From contig NZ_BAABJQ010000008.1 of assembly GCF_039543385.1 (NCBI RefSeq), positions 271,249 through 335,248 on the forward strand: a DNA stretch of 64,000 nt. Reading direction: 5' to 3'. This DNA is from Rugosimonospora acidiphila (lineage in GTDB: Bacteria > Actinomycetota > Actinomycetes > Mycobacteriales > Micromonosporaceae). Both the position numbers and the translations under genes were made by a program. Numbering within the stretch: position 1 is the first letter of the stretch; each line of letters starts with the position of its first letter. This document shows positions 52,754-61,573 of this stretch, piece after piece. The notes under the pieces are model-generated. The model was given only the letters and a program-made list of their open reading frames with translations. It was not told where the DNA came from and did no database searches.

Positions 52754-52854
52754 CGCGCCTCGTCCCCTCTGCTTCGTGCGGCCGACCACGGCGGAGCGAC
52801 AGCGACGATGGCGATGTCCTCCGTGGTCGTCGTCCCCCCACCCCGCGACGCACC

Positions 52855-53166
52855 CTACGACCCGCCGCCCCGGCTGGCGACGGGATTCCTAATGCCAGCC
52901 GTGGCCCCGAGATCGGCACGGACCAGGGCGGTCGAGCGGTCAAGCAGCCAGCGCAGCTCCGAAGTCCACAATGGAGAGCCGGGGTCGGGCCAGCCCGCCA
53001 TGATCTCGGCGGCGTCGTCCGGGCGCACCGCGAGGCGGTCGCGGATCGCGGGTGCGTCGGCCTTGGCGGGCAGCGGAGTCGACGACCGGTCGCCGGCGAG
53101 GCGGTGCACGCGGTCGACGTCCTCGACGGGTACCCCGAGCCGGGCGGCGGTGTCGTCCGGCTTCAC
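52855..53166 (-). CDS. Short protein, possible truncated acyltransferase
   Basis: This 103-residue protein starts MKPDDTAARLGVPVEDVDRVHRLAG with helices and an LPSWTS-like region (WPDPGSPLWTSELRWLLDRSTALVRADLG). It loosely resembles the N-terminus of actinobacterial DUF5596-type acyltransferases, but ends early in a Gly/Ser tail. It may be a remnant. Confidence 0.5.
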   Translation of the reverse strand: MKPDDTAARLGVPVEDVDRVHRLAGDRSSTPLPAKADAPAIRDRLAVRPDDAAEIMAGWPDPGSPLWTSELRWLLDRSTALVRADLGATAGIRNPVASRGGGS

Positions 53167-53293
53167 GTAGCTGATCTTATCGGCCGGTGGGGTCGCCGGC
53201 TGTCGGAATGGGCTGCCGGACTTGTGGTACCGACCGGTGGCGTTGCTCGGTGTACCTTGCTGATTTGATGGGGTTTCCCCGTAGGATCATTCC

Positions 53294-53869
53294 GTGAGAT
53301 TCACCCGGGCCGAGCTGGAGACCTTCCGGGGCGCGACGCTACCTGACCTTGTCGGACCCGAGCTGCGGCTGCTCTTCGTCGGAGTGAATCCGGGCCTGCG
53401 GACCGTCGCCGTCCAGGCGCATTTCGGCCGGAGAGGCAACCGTTTCTATCCCGCACTCTTCCAGGCCGGCATCGTGAACCGGCTCATCGATGCCTCGTCG
53501 GGTTTCGTCCGCGACGATCGCGCTCATCTTCTGGCGCGCGGGATCGGTATCACCAGCCTGGTCGCCGGCGCGACGGCTCGAGCGGAGGACCTCACCAATG
53601 CCGAGCTGATCGCCGGGGCTCGCTCGTTGTCCCGACGGGTCACGAGCCTCAACCCGAGGGTCGTGGCGATTCTCGGCATCACGGCCTATCGCATCGCCTT
53701 TGAGAGTCCCAAAGCGACCGTCGGCCGGCAGCCGCAGAGTCTCAACGGGGCGCAGCTCTGGGTGGTTCCCAATCCCAGCGGCCTGAACGCGCACGCCACG
53801 ACGGCGAGTCTGGCCGTCGCGTACCGCGAGGCGGCGATTGCCGCGGGGATCGATATCTACCAGCCGTGA
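53294..53869 (+). CDS. mug: Mismatch-specific uracil/thymine DNA glycosylase (Mug family)
   Basis: This 191-residue enzyme removes U or T opposite G. The catalytic motif GVNPGL (residues 29-34) and the second motif VPNPSGLNAHATTAS are both present. It starts at GTG 53294, where a TAGGAT box 6 bases ahead suggests leaderless expression. Confidence 0.92.
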   Translation: MRFTRAELETFRGATLPDLVGPELRLLFVGVNPGLRTVAVQAHFGRRGNRFYPALFQAGIVNRLIDASSGFVRDDRAHLLARGIGITSLVAGATARAEDLTNAELIAGARSLSRRVTSLNPRVVAILGITAYRIAFESPKATVGRQPQSLNGAQLWVVPNPSGLNAHATTASLAVAYREAAIAAGIDIYQP

Positions 53870-54091
53870 CACAGGCCCGAGAAACGGCAGTAGCCGAGTG
53901 CCGGGGTAACGACTCCAAGCCGGCCATCGAGGCTGGCTTCGGCGGCCTGCTCCGCAACGGTGGCATGGCCAGCCGGGTCGGGGCCGGACCCGCGCGGATT
54001 TCGGTCCCGCGGCCTACCCGCCGGTGTTCGACCTGCGATCGGCGCGAACGCAATCAGACCTGGCGTGCCAGCGATCGACGAGATCCGCGGG

Positions 54092-55048
54092 TCAGCGCCG
54101 GAGGAGCCGGAGCGTCTCGTCCCAGAGACGAGCGGCGTCGTTGGCGTCGAGGGCGTGCGGAGCCACTCCGCTGTAGCCGTCGCCGGGCTCGCGGAGGACG
54201 ACGGCTTCATTGCCGTCCTCGAAGTAGCGGCCGGCGACCCCTTCGACGTACGGGGAGGCGGCCAGCAGGACGCTGGTGGCCGCGCCCTGCTGTGGGGTCT
54301 TCCAGCCCGGCGGGACGTCCAGGCGCTGGCCCTGCTCGTCCAGCGCGCCCACGAAGCGCAGTTGCGTCTCGTCGAGGTGACGCTGAAGGTTGGTCATGAT
54401 GCCGCCGGGGTGCAGCGCGTTGGCGGTGATGTGATCGGCGGCCCACTGCTTGGCCATGGCGACGGTGAACAGGATGGTCGCCGTCTTCGACTGGCCGTAG
54501 GCGGACCAGGCCTCGTAGGGCCGGTTGTCGAAGTTGATGTCGTCGAAGACGACCGGGGATCTTTGGTGGGCCGAGGAGCTGACGGTGACGACCCGGGCGC
54601 CGGCCGCCGCGGCGAGCGCGTCGTGCAGGCCCAGGACCAGGGCGGCGTGGCCCAGGTGGTTGGTGGCGAACTGGAGCTCCCAGCCCTGCGCGGTCGTCAG
54701 CCGCTCGGGCAGGGCCATGATCCCGGCGTTGTTGACCAGGATGTGCAGCGGACCGGTCCAGCCGGCGGCGAAGGCGTCGATGGTGGTGCGGTCGGCCAGG
54801 TCGACGTGGGCGACCCGGATGTCCCGCCCGGTGGTGGCCTGGATGTCGGCGGCGGCGCGCTCGCCGGCATCGGCGTCGCGAACGGCGATGGTCACCTGTG
54901 CGCCGGCGGCGGCCAGCGCGCGGGCGGTTTCCAGTCCGATCCCGGACGTACCGCCGGTGACGACGGCGCGCCTGCCGCTCAGGTCGACACCGGCGATCAC
55001 CTCGGCCGCGGTCGATCGGGCGTTGAAGGGGGTGACAATACGTGACAT
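54092..55048 (-). CDS. SDR-family oxidoreductase (retinol dehydrogenase-like)
   Basis: This 318-residue SDR has NADP motif TGGTSGIG, NNAGI, catalytic Ser (VTVSSSAH) and YGQSKTA (YxxxK). The long C-terminal part matches the WWOX/retinol-dehydrogenase-like group. It follows a TetR gene on the same strand after about 60 bp, which probably controls it. Confidence 0.93.
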   Translation of the reverse strand: MSRIVTPFNARSTAAEVIAGVDLSGRRAVVTGGTSGIGLETARALAAAGAQVTIAVRDADAGERAAADIQATTGRDIRVAHVDLADRTTIDAFAAGWTGPLHILVNNAGIMALPERLTTAQGWELQFATNHLGHAALVLGLHDALAAAAGARVVTVSSSAHQRSPVVFDDINFDNRPYEAWSAYGQSKTATILFTVAMAKQWAADHITANALHPGGIMTNLQRHLDETQLRFVGALDEQGQRLDVPPGWKTPQQGAATSVLLAASPYVEGVAGRYFEDGNEAVVLREPGDGYSGVAPHALDANDAARLWDETLRLLRR

Positions 55049-55110
55049 ATCGGTACTCCAGGGTTATAGCGCTATACGAGAGCGGCGGATGGCCGGTTGT
55101 CGGGCCGGTG

Positions 55111-55695
55111 TCAGTTCGCCGCGCGGTAAATCAGGGTTACGGCGCGGCGGATCCGATCCCGGAACTCTGCCCGGGTGGCCGAGGTCTGCTTCCAGGTGAG
55201 CGCGGCGGCGAAGAGGATGTCCATGACGTCCTCGGCGCCCAGTTCCGGGGTGAGCACACCGGGAGGTGCGAGCAAGGCGATCCGGGTGGTGATCGTCGCC
55301 CTCGCCCGCTCCTGATAGTCGTGGAACATCGAGCCCAACTGCGGCTCGCTGTTCTCCAGCAGCTCGTTGAGGTCGCGGGCCACCTGGGTCTCGACGTACT
55401 GGCCCATCAGCGCGTCCAGCGCGGCGACGATCCGCTCCTGAAAGCCCAGTGTCTCGTCGGAGAAGCACGCCTCCATGGCGCCCTGGGCCCGTTCCAGGAC
55501 GCCTTGCATGGTGGCCCGGTACAGCTGCTCCTTGTTGGGAAACAGCAGGTACAGGCCGGGGCGGGAAATGGCCGCCGCCTTGGCCACCGCCTCCATCGAG
55601 GTCTTCTGGAACCCGTGCCGCCCGAACACCGTGAGCGCGGCGGCCAGGACCGCGGCGCGTTTGGGGTCGGCGGACTCCACCACTGGGTCGTTCAT
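55111..55695 (-). CDS. TetR family transcriptional regulator
   Basis: This 194-residue repressor has the HTH PKRAAVLAAALTVFGRHGFQKTSMEAVAKAAAISRPGLYLLFPNKEQLY. ATG 55695 is used; ATG 55707 falls in the operator. A GTTAGACAAC/GTTGTCTAAC dyad immediately upstream is probably its own operator. Confidence 0.93.
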   Translation of the reverse strand: MNDPVVESADPKRAAVLAAALTVFGRHGFQKTSMEAVAKAAAISRPGLYLLFPNKEQLYRATMQGVLERAQGAMEACFSDETLGFQERIVAALDALMGQYVETQVARDLNELLENSEPQLGSMFHDYQERARATITTRIALLAPPGVLTPELGAEDVMDILFAAALTWKQTSATRAEFRDRIRRAVTLIYRAAN

Positions 55696-55733
55696 GTTAG
55701 ACAACATAGACAGATTTCTGAAAGTTGTCTAAC
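55696..55733. promoter_or_regulatory. TetR operator
   Basis: Perfect 10-bp arms GTTAGACAAC (55696-55705) and GTTGTCTAAC (55724-55733), 18 bases apart, adjoin the TetR start. Confidence 0.7.
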
Positions 55734-55944
55734 CCGTCTACCTGAACGGGACGCGCGTCACAGGCCTCGTCCAGCGGGCATCGGCGGGGCGCATCGATGC
55801 AGGCCAGTTCGGTTATGCCGCCTGGGCACGCTGTACGTCGCCCGTAGCTACCCGATGGTGGCGTCGTCTCGCGGGGCGCACCTGCGGGGTCGCGAGACCG
55901 GGACGCCGCACCACCGCCGACGGCCCAACGGCGCAAACCACAAG

Positions 55945-56688
55945 TCAGGGAGGCGTGATTTCTTCGATTTTTGTGAGGTCGGTGACGATGTCGTGCGCAA
56001 GCTCGCCGAGTTGCCGGTTACTGCGGCGGGCGTAGGCGCGGATCGCATCGAATGCCTCGTCGATGCTCAGGTCGAGGGCCTGTGCGATCACGCCCTTGGC
56101 TTGCTCGATGATAATTCTGCTGTTGAGCGCGGCCTGCAACTGTTCGGTGAGGATCTCACTACGCCGGATCGCACGCTCCTGCAGCAGGGCGATTGTGGCG
56201 ATGTCGGCGATCGCCTGCACCACGTGGACATCCTGCTCCTCCAGGCGCGCCTCGGCTTCGGTGCCGAATACGTTCAGCGCGCCGATCACCTCACTGCGTA
56301 GTCGCAGCGGGAAGGCGTGCACTGAGCGGAAGCCAGCCGCAACCGCGTGCGGAGCGAAGCGCGGCCACCGGCCGCCCGATGTCGACAGGTCCGCATTGAC
56401 CACCGGAGCCGCGGTGCGAAACGCGTCGAGGCAGGGACCCTCGTCGTTCTGCAGTTGGAAGAGTTCCAGCAGTCTGGCCTGCTCCTGCGACGCGGCCATG
56501 AACTGGAGTCGTCCGCGCTGGTCGGCCAGCAGCAGACCCACCGCGGCGGCGTCGACCAGATCGGCGGTACGCATCGTGAGGCGGTGCAGGAAGTCGATGA
56601 TCTCAAATTCGTCGACCAAAGTGTCGGCGACTTCGACGAAAACGCGGGCAAGGCGTTCAGTGGAAACTGCGGTCACGACACGCTCCAT
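55945..56688 (-). CDS. GAF-ANTAR domain protein 1
   Basis: This 247-residue protein has a GAF sensor domain (residues 30-170, with LLLADQRGRLQFMAASQEQARLLELFQLQNDEGPCLDAF) and a C-terminal ANTAR RNA-binding domain (residues 180-240, IIEQAKGVIAQALDLSIDEAFDAIRAYARRSNRQLGELA). ANTAR proteins bind RNA hairpins to cause antitermination. A second, different GAF-ANTAR gene follows upstream. Confidence 0.93.
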   Translation of the reverse strand: MERVVTAVSTERLARVFVEVADTLVDEFEIIDFLHRLTMRTADLVDAAAVGLLLADQRGRLQFMAASQEQARLLELFQLQNDEGPCLDAFRTAAPVVNADLSTSGGRWPRFAPHAVAAGFRSVHAFPLRLRSEVIGALNVFGTEAEARLEEQDVHVVQAIADIATIALLQERAIRRSEILTEQLQAALNSRIIIEQAKGVIAQALDLSIDEAFDAIRAYARRSNRQLGELAHDIVTDLTKIEEITPP

Positions 56689-56713
56689 CTCTCAACCATT
56701 GAAAAGGCCCCGC

Positions 56714-57433
56714 TCACGAGTCCCCGTGTTGGAACCGAAGCCTGCGGGTCAGCACGTCTCGAGCCACATCGGTCAGCGCGCGTCCGTCCGCGTACGCGCG
56801 AGCCCGCAATCTTATCAGTGCCTCTTCGAGGCTCACGCCGAGTTGAACCATGATCATCCCTTGTGCCTGGAACACCGCCGCCTGGTGTGTCATCGCCCCG
56901 GCGAGCCCGTCGCTCGATGCCTCATGCCCATCAAGCAGGGTCATCAACGCGACGTCCGCGAAGGTGAGCGCCAGAGCGAGTTCCTCGGCCGTCAACCCCG
57001 CAGCCCGGGAGCGGAAGATGGTGAACACGCCCAGGCGGCTGGCACCGACCTGCATCGGGAACGCGAACACCGCACCTACTCCGAGGTCGTGCATCGCGGC
57101 CGAGTAGACGGGCCAGCGCGAGGACAGGCCATCAGCGAGGTCCGGCACCAGAATGGGGCGGCGCGAGGAAAACGCATCCGTCGACGCTCCCTCGCCGACC
57201 GTGAATTGAAATTCCTCGACCTGCTGGCACCCCGGGTCCGAGGCGACCGAAAACCCGGGCACACCATCCTTCGACATGACCCAGAGCCCGACACCCGACG
57301 CCTCAATGCTCTCCGCCGCGGCGACACACACGCGTCGCAGCAGGCCGGCAGTATCGCCAGAACCTCCAGGGGCTGCGGGTTGGCGGGCGATATCCGCGAG
57401 CACCCGACCGAGGCGCGCCTCGTCAGCGCTCAA
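56714..57433 (-). CDS. GAF-ANTAR domain protein 2
   Basis: This 239-residue protein has a GAF domain (GLWVMSKDGVPGFSVASDPG) and an ANTAR domain (HQAAVFQAQGMIMVQLGVSLEEALIRLRARAYADGRALTDVARDVL). TTG 57433 is preferred since the Cys/Arg-rich upstream extension to ATG 57556 looks non-coding, but either is possible. It is 25 bp upstream of GAF-ANTAR 1, likely in one operon. Confidence 0.85.
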   Translation of the reverse strand: MSADEARLGRVLADIARQPAAPGGSGDTAGLLRRVCVAAAESIEASGVGLWVMSKDGVPGFSVASDPGCQQVEEFQFTVGEGASTDAFSSRRPILVPDLADGLSSRWPVYSAAMHDLGVGAVFAFPMQVGASRLGVFTIFRSRAAGLTAEELALALTFADVALMTLLDGHEASSDGLAGAMTHQAAVFQAQGMIMVQLGVSLEEALIRLRARAYADGRALTDVARDVLTRRLRFQHGDS

Positions 57434-57685
57434 GGGAGCCCCGCACGCAGACCGACGCGACAGCGCCGTAGGCGGGCGCGCATCGGATCTGACGTGGCAC
57501 GGCCCGCACCTCTCGTCCAGAGACTCACTGGCGGCAGGGCCGTGACGCCGGTCCACCGCTCGAACACCAGACGGCTGGCAGAGGCTGGTGTGAGCGAAGC
57601 ATACGGCTGGCAGCCGACGTTGTCGTGGCTGGTCTGCCCGTTGCGGGAATATCGACCGCGTCTCCGGTATGAATCATCACCTTGC

Positions 57686-57717
57686 TTGACCGGAGTCGAT
57701 CAGCGCGTATGATCGAC
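57686..57717 (+). promoter_or_regulatory. Promoter with operator for the globin-like gene
   Basis: TTGACC (57686-57691), 16-bp spacer, TATGAT (57708-57713). Inverted repeat GTCGATC (57695-57701)/GATCGAC (57711-57717) overlaps the -10, as expected for a repressor site. Confidence 0.6.
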
Positions 57718-57779
57718 GAATCACTCTGGACCCCGGTGAGCAGTAGACCTGTGAGATACCCACCAAGGGGCCCCTCGAA

Positions 57780-58223
57780 ATGATCCAGCCCGTGTCGCCT
57801 CTTCCGCGAAGGGCAAAAACAAGATCACCACTGACTCGCAACGTCGGGCCGTGGCAGCCCACGGCGATCACCGTGGCGGTGGAGAACTTCTACCGACTGG
57901 CCTTGGCTGATCCGGCTCTGCGCACATATTTCTTAGACAACGGCCTGCCCAGACACTGCCGCGACCTTGCCGCAGCGCTGAACGCACGCTCCGCTCATTC
58001 GTTCGCCACCGCCCTTCCCCTCGCCACGCTCAAACCAGAGGAACGCGACCTGGTAGGACATTATCTACTGACCGCGCTGCTCCAGCAGCACGTCGGTTCT
58101 GACTTGCTCATCGCCGTGGCGGTGCTGCTCAATCGGGCCCGGAGGCAACCCGCTCGGCCACCCGCGGTGCCGTCCGCCCTCCGGGCTTGGCCGAGTCCTC
58201 CGCGCAGTCGCAGCGTCCTGTAA
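57780..58223 (+). CDS. Truncated-hemoglobin-like small protein
   Basis: This 147-residue protein has ITVAVENFYRLALADPALRTYFLDNGLPRHCRDLAAALN and a helical core ending AVAVLLNRARR. The first stretch resembles group-1 truncated haemoglobin (V-x-x-FY-x-x-x-L-x-DP-x-L-x-x-FF), but the invariant proximal His cannot be placed with confidence. The tail is basic and Pro-rich. AAGGGG precedes ATG 57780. Confidence 0.5.
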   Translation: MIQPVSPLPRRAKTRSPLTRNVGPWQPTAITVAVENFYRLALADPALRTYFLDNGLPRHCRDLAAALNARSAHSFATALPLATLKPEERDLVGHYLLTALLQQHVGSDLLIAVAVLLNRARRQPARPPAVPSALRAWPSPPRSRSVL

Positions 58224-58384
58224 GGCCGGCGGACGGTAACAGCTGAGGATCTCGTTGCCGTCCGTCGTCCGTCCGCTTCGCCGGGCCCAGCCGTGGCGGG
58301 AGTTCCGCCACGGTCGCCCGACGGATGCCCATCAAGATCGGCATCGGCGGCAGGCGGTCGACGTCCCCGACACTCGAGCTGAAG

Positions 58385-58957
58385 TCAACGTTCGAAGACG
58401 CCGGTCAGTCGGCCGCGGCCGAGGACGGGTGGGGTGACGGAGGACAGGACGCCGCGGGGTCGTGCCCGGTCCGGAGGCGTTGCGTGGGGGTTGCCGCCCA
58501 AGGGGTTTTCGAGCGCGAACAGTTGGAAGATGTAGCGGTGCGGCCCGTGGCCCTTGATGGGTGCGGGACCGTGATAGCCGCGTCCGATGGTGGACCGCAG
58601 CACCCGCACCCCGGGGCCCGGCTGCCGCGCGGCCAGGGCGCCGGGCTCGAGGTCGTTCGCTGCCGGGTCGATGAGAGCGACGCAGTGCACGGCCGGCTTG
58701 GCTATGGGTACGTCGATGTCCTCCACGACCAGGAGGAGCTGTGCGGTGCCGGGTGGGAGCGGCGTCCAGGCCAGGTGAGGGGACAGGTCGTCGCCGCCGA
58801 TGTTCTTCGCGCAGTTCGCCAGCGGTATGGAGCCCCCGTCGCTGAAGTCCCGGCTGGTGAGAGTCAGCGACTCGGGGCCGTCGAGGTTGGGCAGGTTCCA
58901 GGCCGTGTGGGTCTCGCCCGCTCGGCGGTTGCGCAGGAGTCGGCCAAGCAGGGTCAT
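58385..58957 (-). CDS. PEBP/YbhB family protein
   Basis: This 190-residue protein has the PEBP signatures LLLVVEDIDVPIAKPAVHCVALIDP and GPAPIKGHGPHRYIFQLFAL, with a variable C-terminus. The bacterial relatives bind small phosphates and have unclear roles. Its ATG 58957 overlaps the stop of a 15-codon upstream frame. Confidence 0.92.
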   Translation of the reverse strand: MTLLGRLLRNRRAGETHTAWNLPNLDGPESLTLTSRDFSDGGSIPLANCAKNIGGDDLSPHLAWTPLPPGTAQLLLVVEDIDVPIAKPAVHCVALIDPAANDLEPGALAARQPGPGVRVLRSTIGRGYHGPAPIKGHGPHRYIFQLFALENPLGGNPHATPPDRARPRGVLSSVTPPVLGRGRLTGVFER

Positions 58958-59001
58958 CGCTCGGCCCCGACCTTGTCGATGTCCACCATTGTCAGCGCCA
59001 T
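58954..59001 (-). CDS. 15-residue upstream ORF, translationally coupled to the PEBP gene
   Basis: MALTMVDIDKVGAER is preceded by GGAGAG and its TGA overlaps the PEBP ATG (ATGA). It may be a leader peptide that sets PEBP translation, or an accidental small frame. Confidence 0.45.
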   Translation of the reverse strand: MALTMVDIDKVGAER

Positions 59002-59042
59002 GGTTATCTCTCCTGTAGATCGGGCATTGTCGCGGGTGCGCC

Positions 59043-59483
59043 CTAGATGTTCTGGGCGAGCCGCTCCAACAGCGGGGCCGCCGCCGTGAGCTGCTCCAGT
59101 TCGGTCGGCGTGAACGCGCTTCTGGTCAAGGACTGGGCGATGAGTTCGGTCCGCGCGTTGCGCTTGTTCTTCAGCGCCCGCAGGCCGGACTCGGTCACCC
59201 TCAGCATCACGCGCCTGCCGTCGATCGGGTCCGGGTGGCGTTCGATCAGGCCGCGGTCCCGTAGCGCGCCGAGCGTCGCCCCCATCGCCTGTGCCGTGAT
59301 CTGCACCTCCCGGGCCAGTGCCGCGGAGGTGGTGGGCCCCGAGCGGTCCAGGCACGACAGGGCCTGCCTCTCGGGCATAGTGAGCCCTCCGCCGGTGGGT
59401 ACCTGGCGCACTCGACGCACCAGAACGCTGACGCTGGCCAGCAGGGATGCGGCGACATCGGCGGGGTCCAGATCCTTGCCCAT
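59043..59483 (-). CDS. MarR family transcriptional regulator
   Basis: This 146-residue winged-helix protein has LTMPERQALSCLDRSGPTTSAALAREVQITAQAMGATLGALRDRGLIERHPDPIDGRRVMLRVTESG. It lies upstream of the PEBP gene on the same strand and may regulate it. Confidence 0.93.
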   Translation of the reverse strand: MGKDLDPADVAASLLASVSVLVRRVRQVPTGGGLTMPERQALSCLDRSGPTTSAALAREVQITAQAMGATLGALRDRGLIERHPDPIDGRRVMLRVTESGLRALKNKRNARTELIAQSLTRSAFTPTELEQLTAAAPLLERLAQNI

Positions 59484-59798
59484 GTACTAAACCTACCTTA
59501 TCAGCCTGACTTACTTTTCATCCCACGGTGATCGAGGTCCTCGTGCGCCCCGTGACGCGACGGTGGCGAGTAACGCGACGGCAGTGCCGGGCAGTGCACC
59601 AGCCAGGCCGAGCACACCGGCAGTGGCGCCGGTGATGGCCCATCGCGTCGCGAAGGTGGGGGATTTCCCTGAGGGGGTCGCATCGACCCGTACGGGTCCA
59701 GCGGCGGAATTTGAGGGAAGACGACGGATCCCTTTGGAGGTGCTGGCCGCTTACGGTGACCACACCATCCCCGGTGTCTGACCAGAAGGGACCTGATC
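59484..59798. other. Intergenic region, 315 bp, with a possible gene remnant
   Basis: On the minus strand, 59517-59690 reads ATRWAITGATAGVLGLAGALPG followed by TAVALLATVASRGARG and ends TAA at 59517-59519. This Gly/Ala-rich run looks like the end of a membrane permease. No start or full gene is visible. GGGAC ahead of ATG 59799 gives a ribosome-binding site for the ABC gene. Confidence 0.45.
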
Positions 59799-60743
59799 AT
59801 GATCGAGGCGGTGGGCCTCACCAAACGGTACGGCGACCGGCTGGCCGTGGACCAGTTGTCGTTCGCCGTACGTCCGGGGCAGGTGACCGGGTTCCTCGGT
59901 CCCAACGGTGCCGGCAAGTCCACGACGATGCGGATGATCCTCGGCCTGGATACGCCCACGTCCGGCGCGGTCACCATCAACGGGAGGCCGTTCGCCGCGC
60001 TGGACAATCCGATGCGCGAGGTTGGCGCGCTGCTGGACGCGAAGGCGATCCATGGTGGCCGTAGCGCCTACAACCACCTGTGGTGCCTGGCCCAGACGAA
60101 CAACCTGCCCAAGCGGCGGGTGGCCGAGGTGCTCGAACTCGTCGGCCTGTCCGAGGTGGCGCGCAAGCGCTCGAAGGGCTTCTCGCTGGGCATGGGGCAG
60201 CGCCTCGGCATCGCCTCGGCGCTGTTGGGCGATCCGAAGGTGTTGATGTTCGACGAGCCGGTCAACGGATTGGACCCGGAGGGCATCCGGTGGATCCGTA
60301 ACCTGATGAGGGCGCTCGCGGCCGAGGGCCGCACCGTGTTCGTCTCGAGCCACCTCATGTCGGAGATGGAGAACACCGCCGACCGGCTGCTGGTCATCGG
60401 CCGGGGCAGGATGATCGCCGATTGCACGGTGCAGGAGTTCATCGACCAGAATTCGGAGTTGGCGGTACGGGTCAGCTCGCCGGAGGGCGGTGCGCTCGCC
60501 CCGCTGCTGCGCGCGGCGGGTGCCGCCGTCGTACCGGACGGCGACAGCACGCTGCTGGTGACCGGCCTGGGCATGGATCGGGTCGGCGATATCGCCTTCG
60601 ACAACCACCTCCGCCTGCACGAGCTCGCGCCGCTGCAGGCATCCCTGGAGCAGGCGTACATGGAGCTGACCAAGGACAGCGTCGAGTACCACGCCGCCGT
60701 TCCCGGCTCCCACCCCGTGGCCGTGAAGGAGTCCGCCCGATGA
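59799..60743 (+). CDS. ABC-2 exporter ATP-binding protein
   Basis: This 314-residue ATPase has Walker A GPNGAGKST, Q-loop, signature FSLGMGQRL, Walker B VLMFDEPVNGLD and H-loop FVSSHLMSEME, with a C-terminal accessory domain of drug-exporter type. Its closest kin in this window is the ATPase at 27927. It overlaps the permease start by 4 bp (ATGA). Confidence 0.93.
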   Translation: MIEAVGLTKRYGDRLAVDQLSFAVRPGQVTGFLGPNGAGKSTTMRMILGLDTPTSGAVTINGRPFAALDNPMREVGALLDAKAIHGGRSAYNHLWCLAQTNNLPKRRVAEVLELVGLSEVARKRSKGFSLGMGQRLGIASALLGDPKVLMFDEPVNGLDPEGIRWIRNLMRALAAEGRTVFVSSHLMSEMENTADRLLVIGRGRMIADCTVQEFIDQNSELAVRVSSPEGGALAPLLRAAGAAVVPDGDSTLLVTGLGMDRVGDIAFDNHLRLHELAPLQASLEQAYMELTKDSVEYHAAVPGSHPVAVKESAR

Positions 60744-61573
60744 CCTCGCTGACCTCGGGGGCGCCGCTGCCACCCGCCACCGGACGCGCCGGACTTCCCG
60801 GGGCGGTGCGTTCGGAGTGGACGAAGATCCGCTCGGTGCGCTCCACGATGTGGTCGATCGGCGCGATGGCCGCCATCGCGATCGGGCTCAACGCGCTGAT
60901 CAACTATTTGAGCATCGACCGCCGGTGGGCGGCCATGCCGTCGCCGGAGCAACAGAACCTCATTCACCATCCGCTGGACCAGATTCTGGGCGGCCCGATG
61001 TCGATCGCACAGTTCGCTGTCGCGGTCATCGGGGTCATGGCCATCTCCTCCGAGTACGCCACCGGGATGATCCGTTCGACCCTGCAGTCGCAGCCCCGGC
61101 GGCTGACCATGTTCACCGCGAAGCTGGCGGTCCTCGGCGGGCTGATGTTCGTCGTCGGCGAGGCGGTCAGCTTCGGCGCGTTCTTCGTCGGCAAGCTGGT
61201 GATCTCGCCCCACATCCCGGTGAGCCTGGACGATCCGGGTGTGCTGCGCGCGGTGTTCGGCGCCGGGCTCTACATCACCGTGCTGGCGTTGTTCTCCTTC
61301 GCGTTCGGCCTGATGGTGCGGCACACCGCCGGCGCGATCACCGCCGTGCTCGGCCTGATGCTCGTCATCTCCCAGCTGACCGGGCTGCTGCCGGACAGTT
61401 GGGGCCGTCACGTCAACGCGTGGATGCCGACCAACGCCGGCTCGCTCATTTTCCAGCAGCACGTTGACTCGAAACAGTTGCTCACCGCCTGGCAGGGGCT
61501 CGCCGTCTTCGCCGGCTGGGCCGTGCTGCTGCTCCTGTGCGGCGCGTACCTGTTGCGCCGCCGGGACGCCTGA
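60740..61573 (+). CDS. ABC-2 type transporter permease
   Basis: This 277-residue permease has GAVRSEWTKIRSVRSTMWSIGAMAAIAIG, then six helices, with SSEYATGMIRSTLQSQPRRLTMFTAKL after the second. It pairs with the ATPase just upstream. Its last 92 bases overlap the end of the FetB-like gene on the other strand. Confidence 0.92.
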   Translation: MTSLTSGAPLPPATGRAGLPGAVRSEWTKIRSVRSTMWSIGAMAAIAIGLNALINYLSIDRRWAAMPSPEQQNLIHHPLDQILGGPMSIAQFAVAVIGVMAISSEYATGMIRSTLQSQPRRLTMFTAKLAVLGGLMFVVGEAVSFGAFFVGKLVISPHIPVSLDDPGVLRAVFGAGLYITVLALFSFAFGLMVRHTAGAITAVLGLMLVISQLTGLLPDSWGRHVNAWMPTNAGSLIFQQHVDSKQLLTAWQGLAVFAGWAVLLLLCGAYLLRRRDA

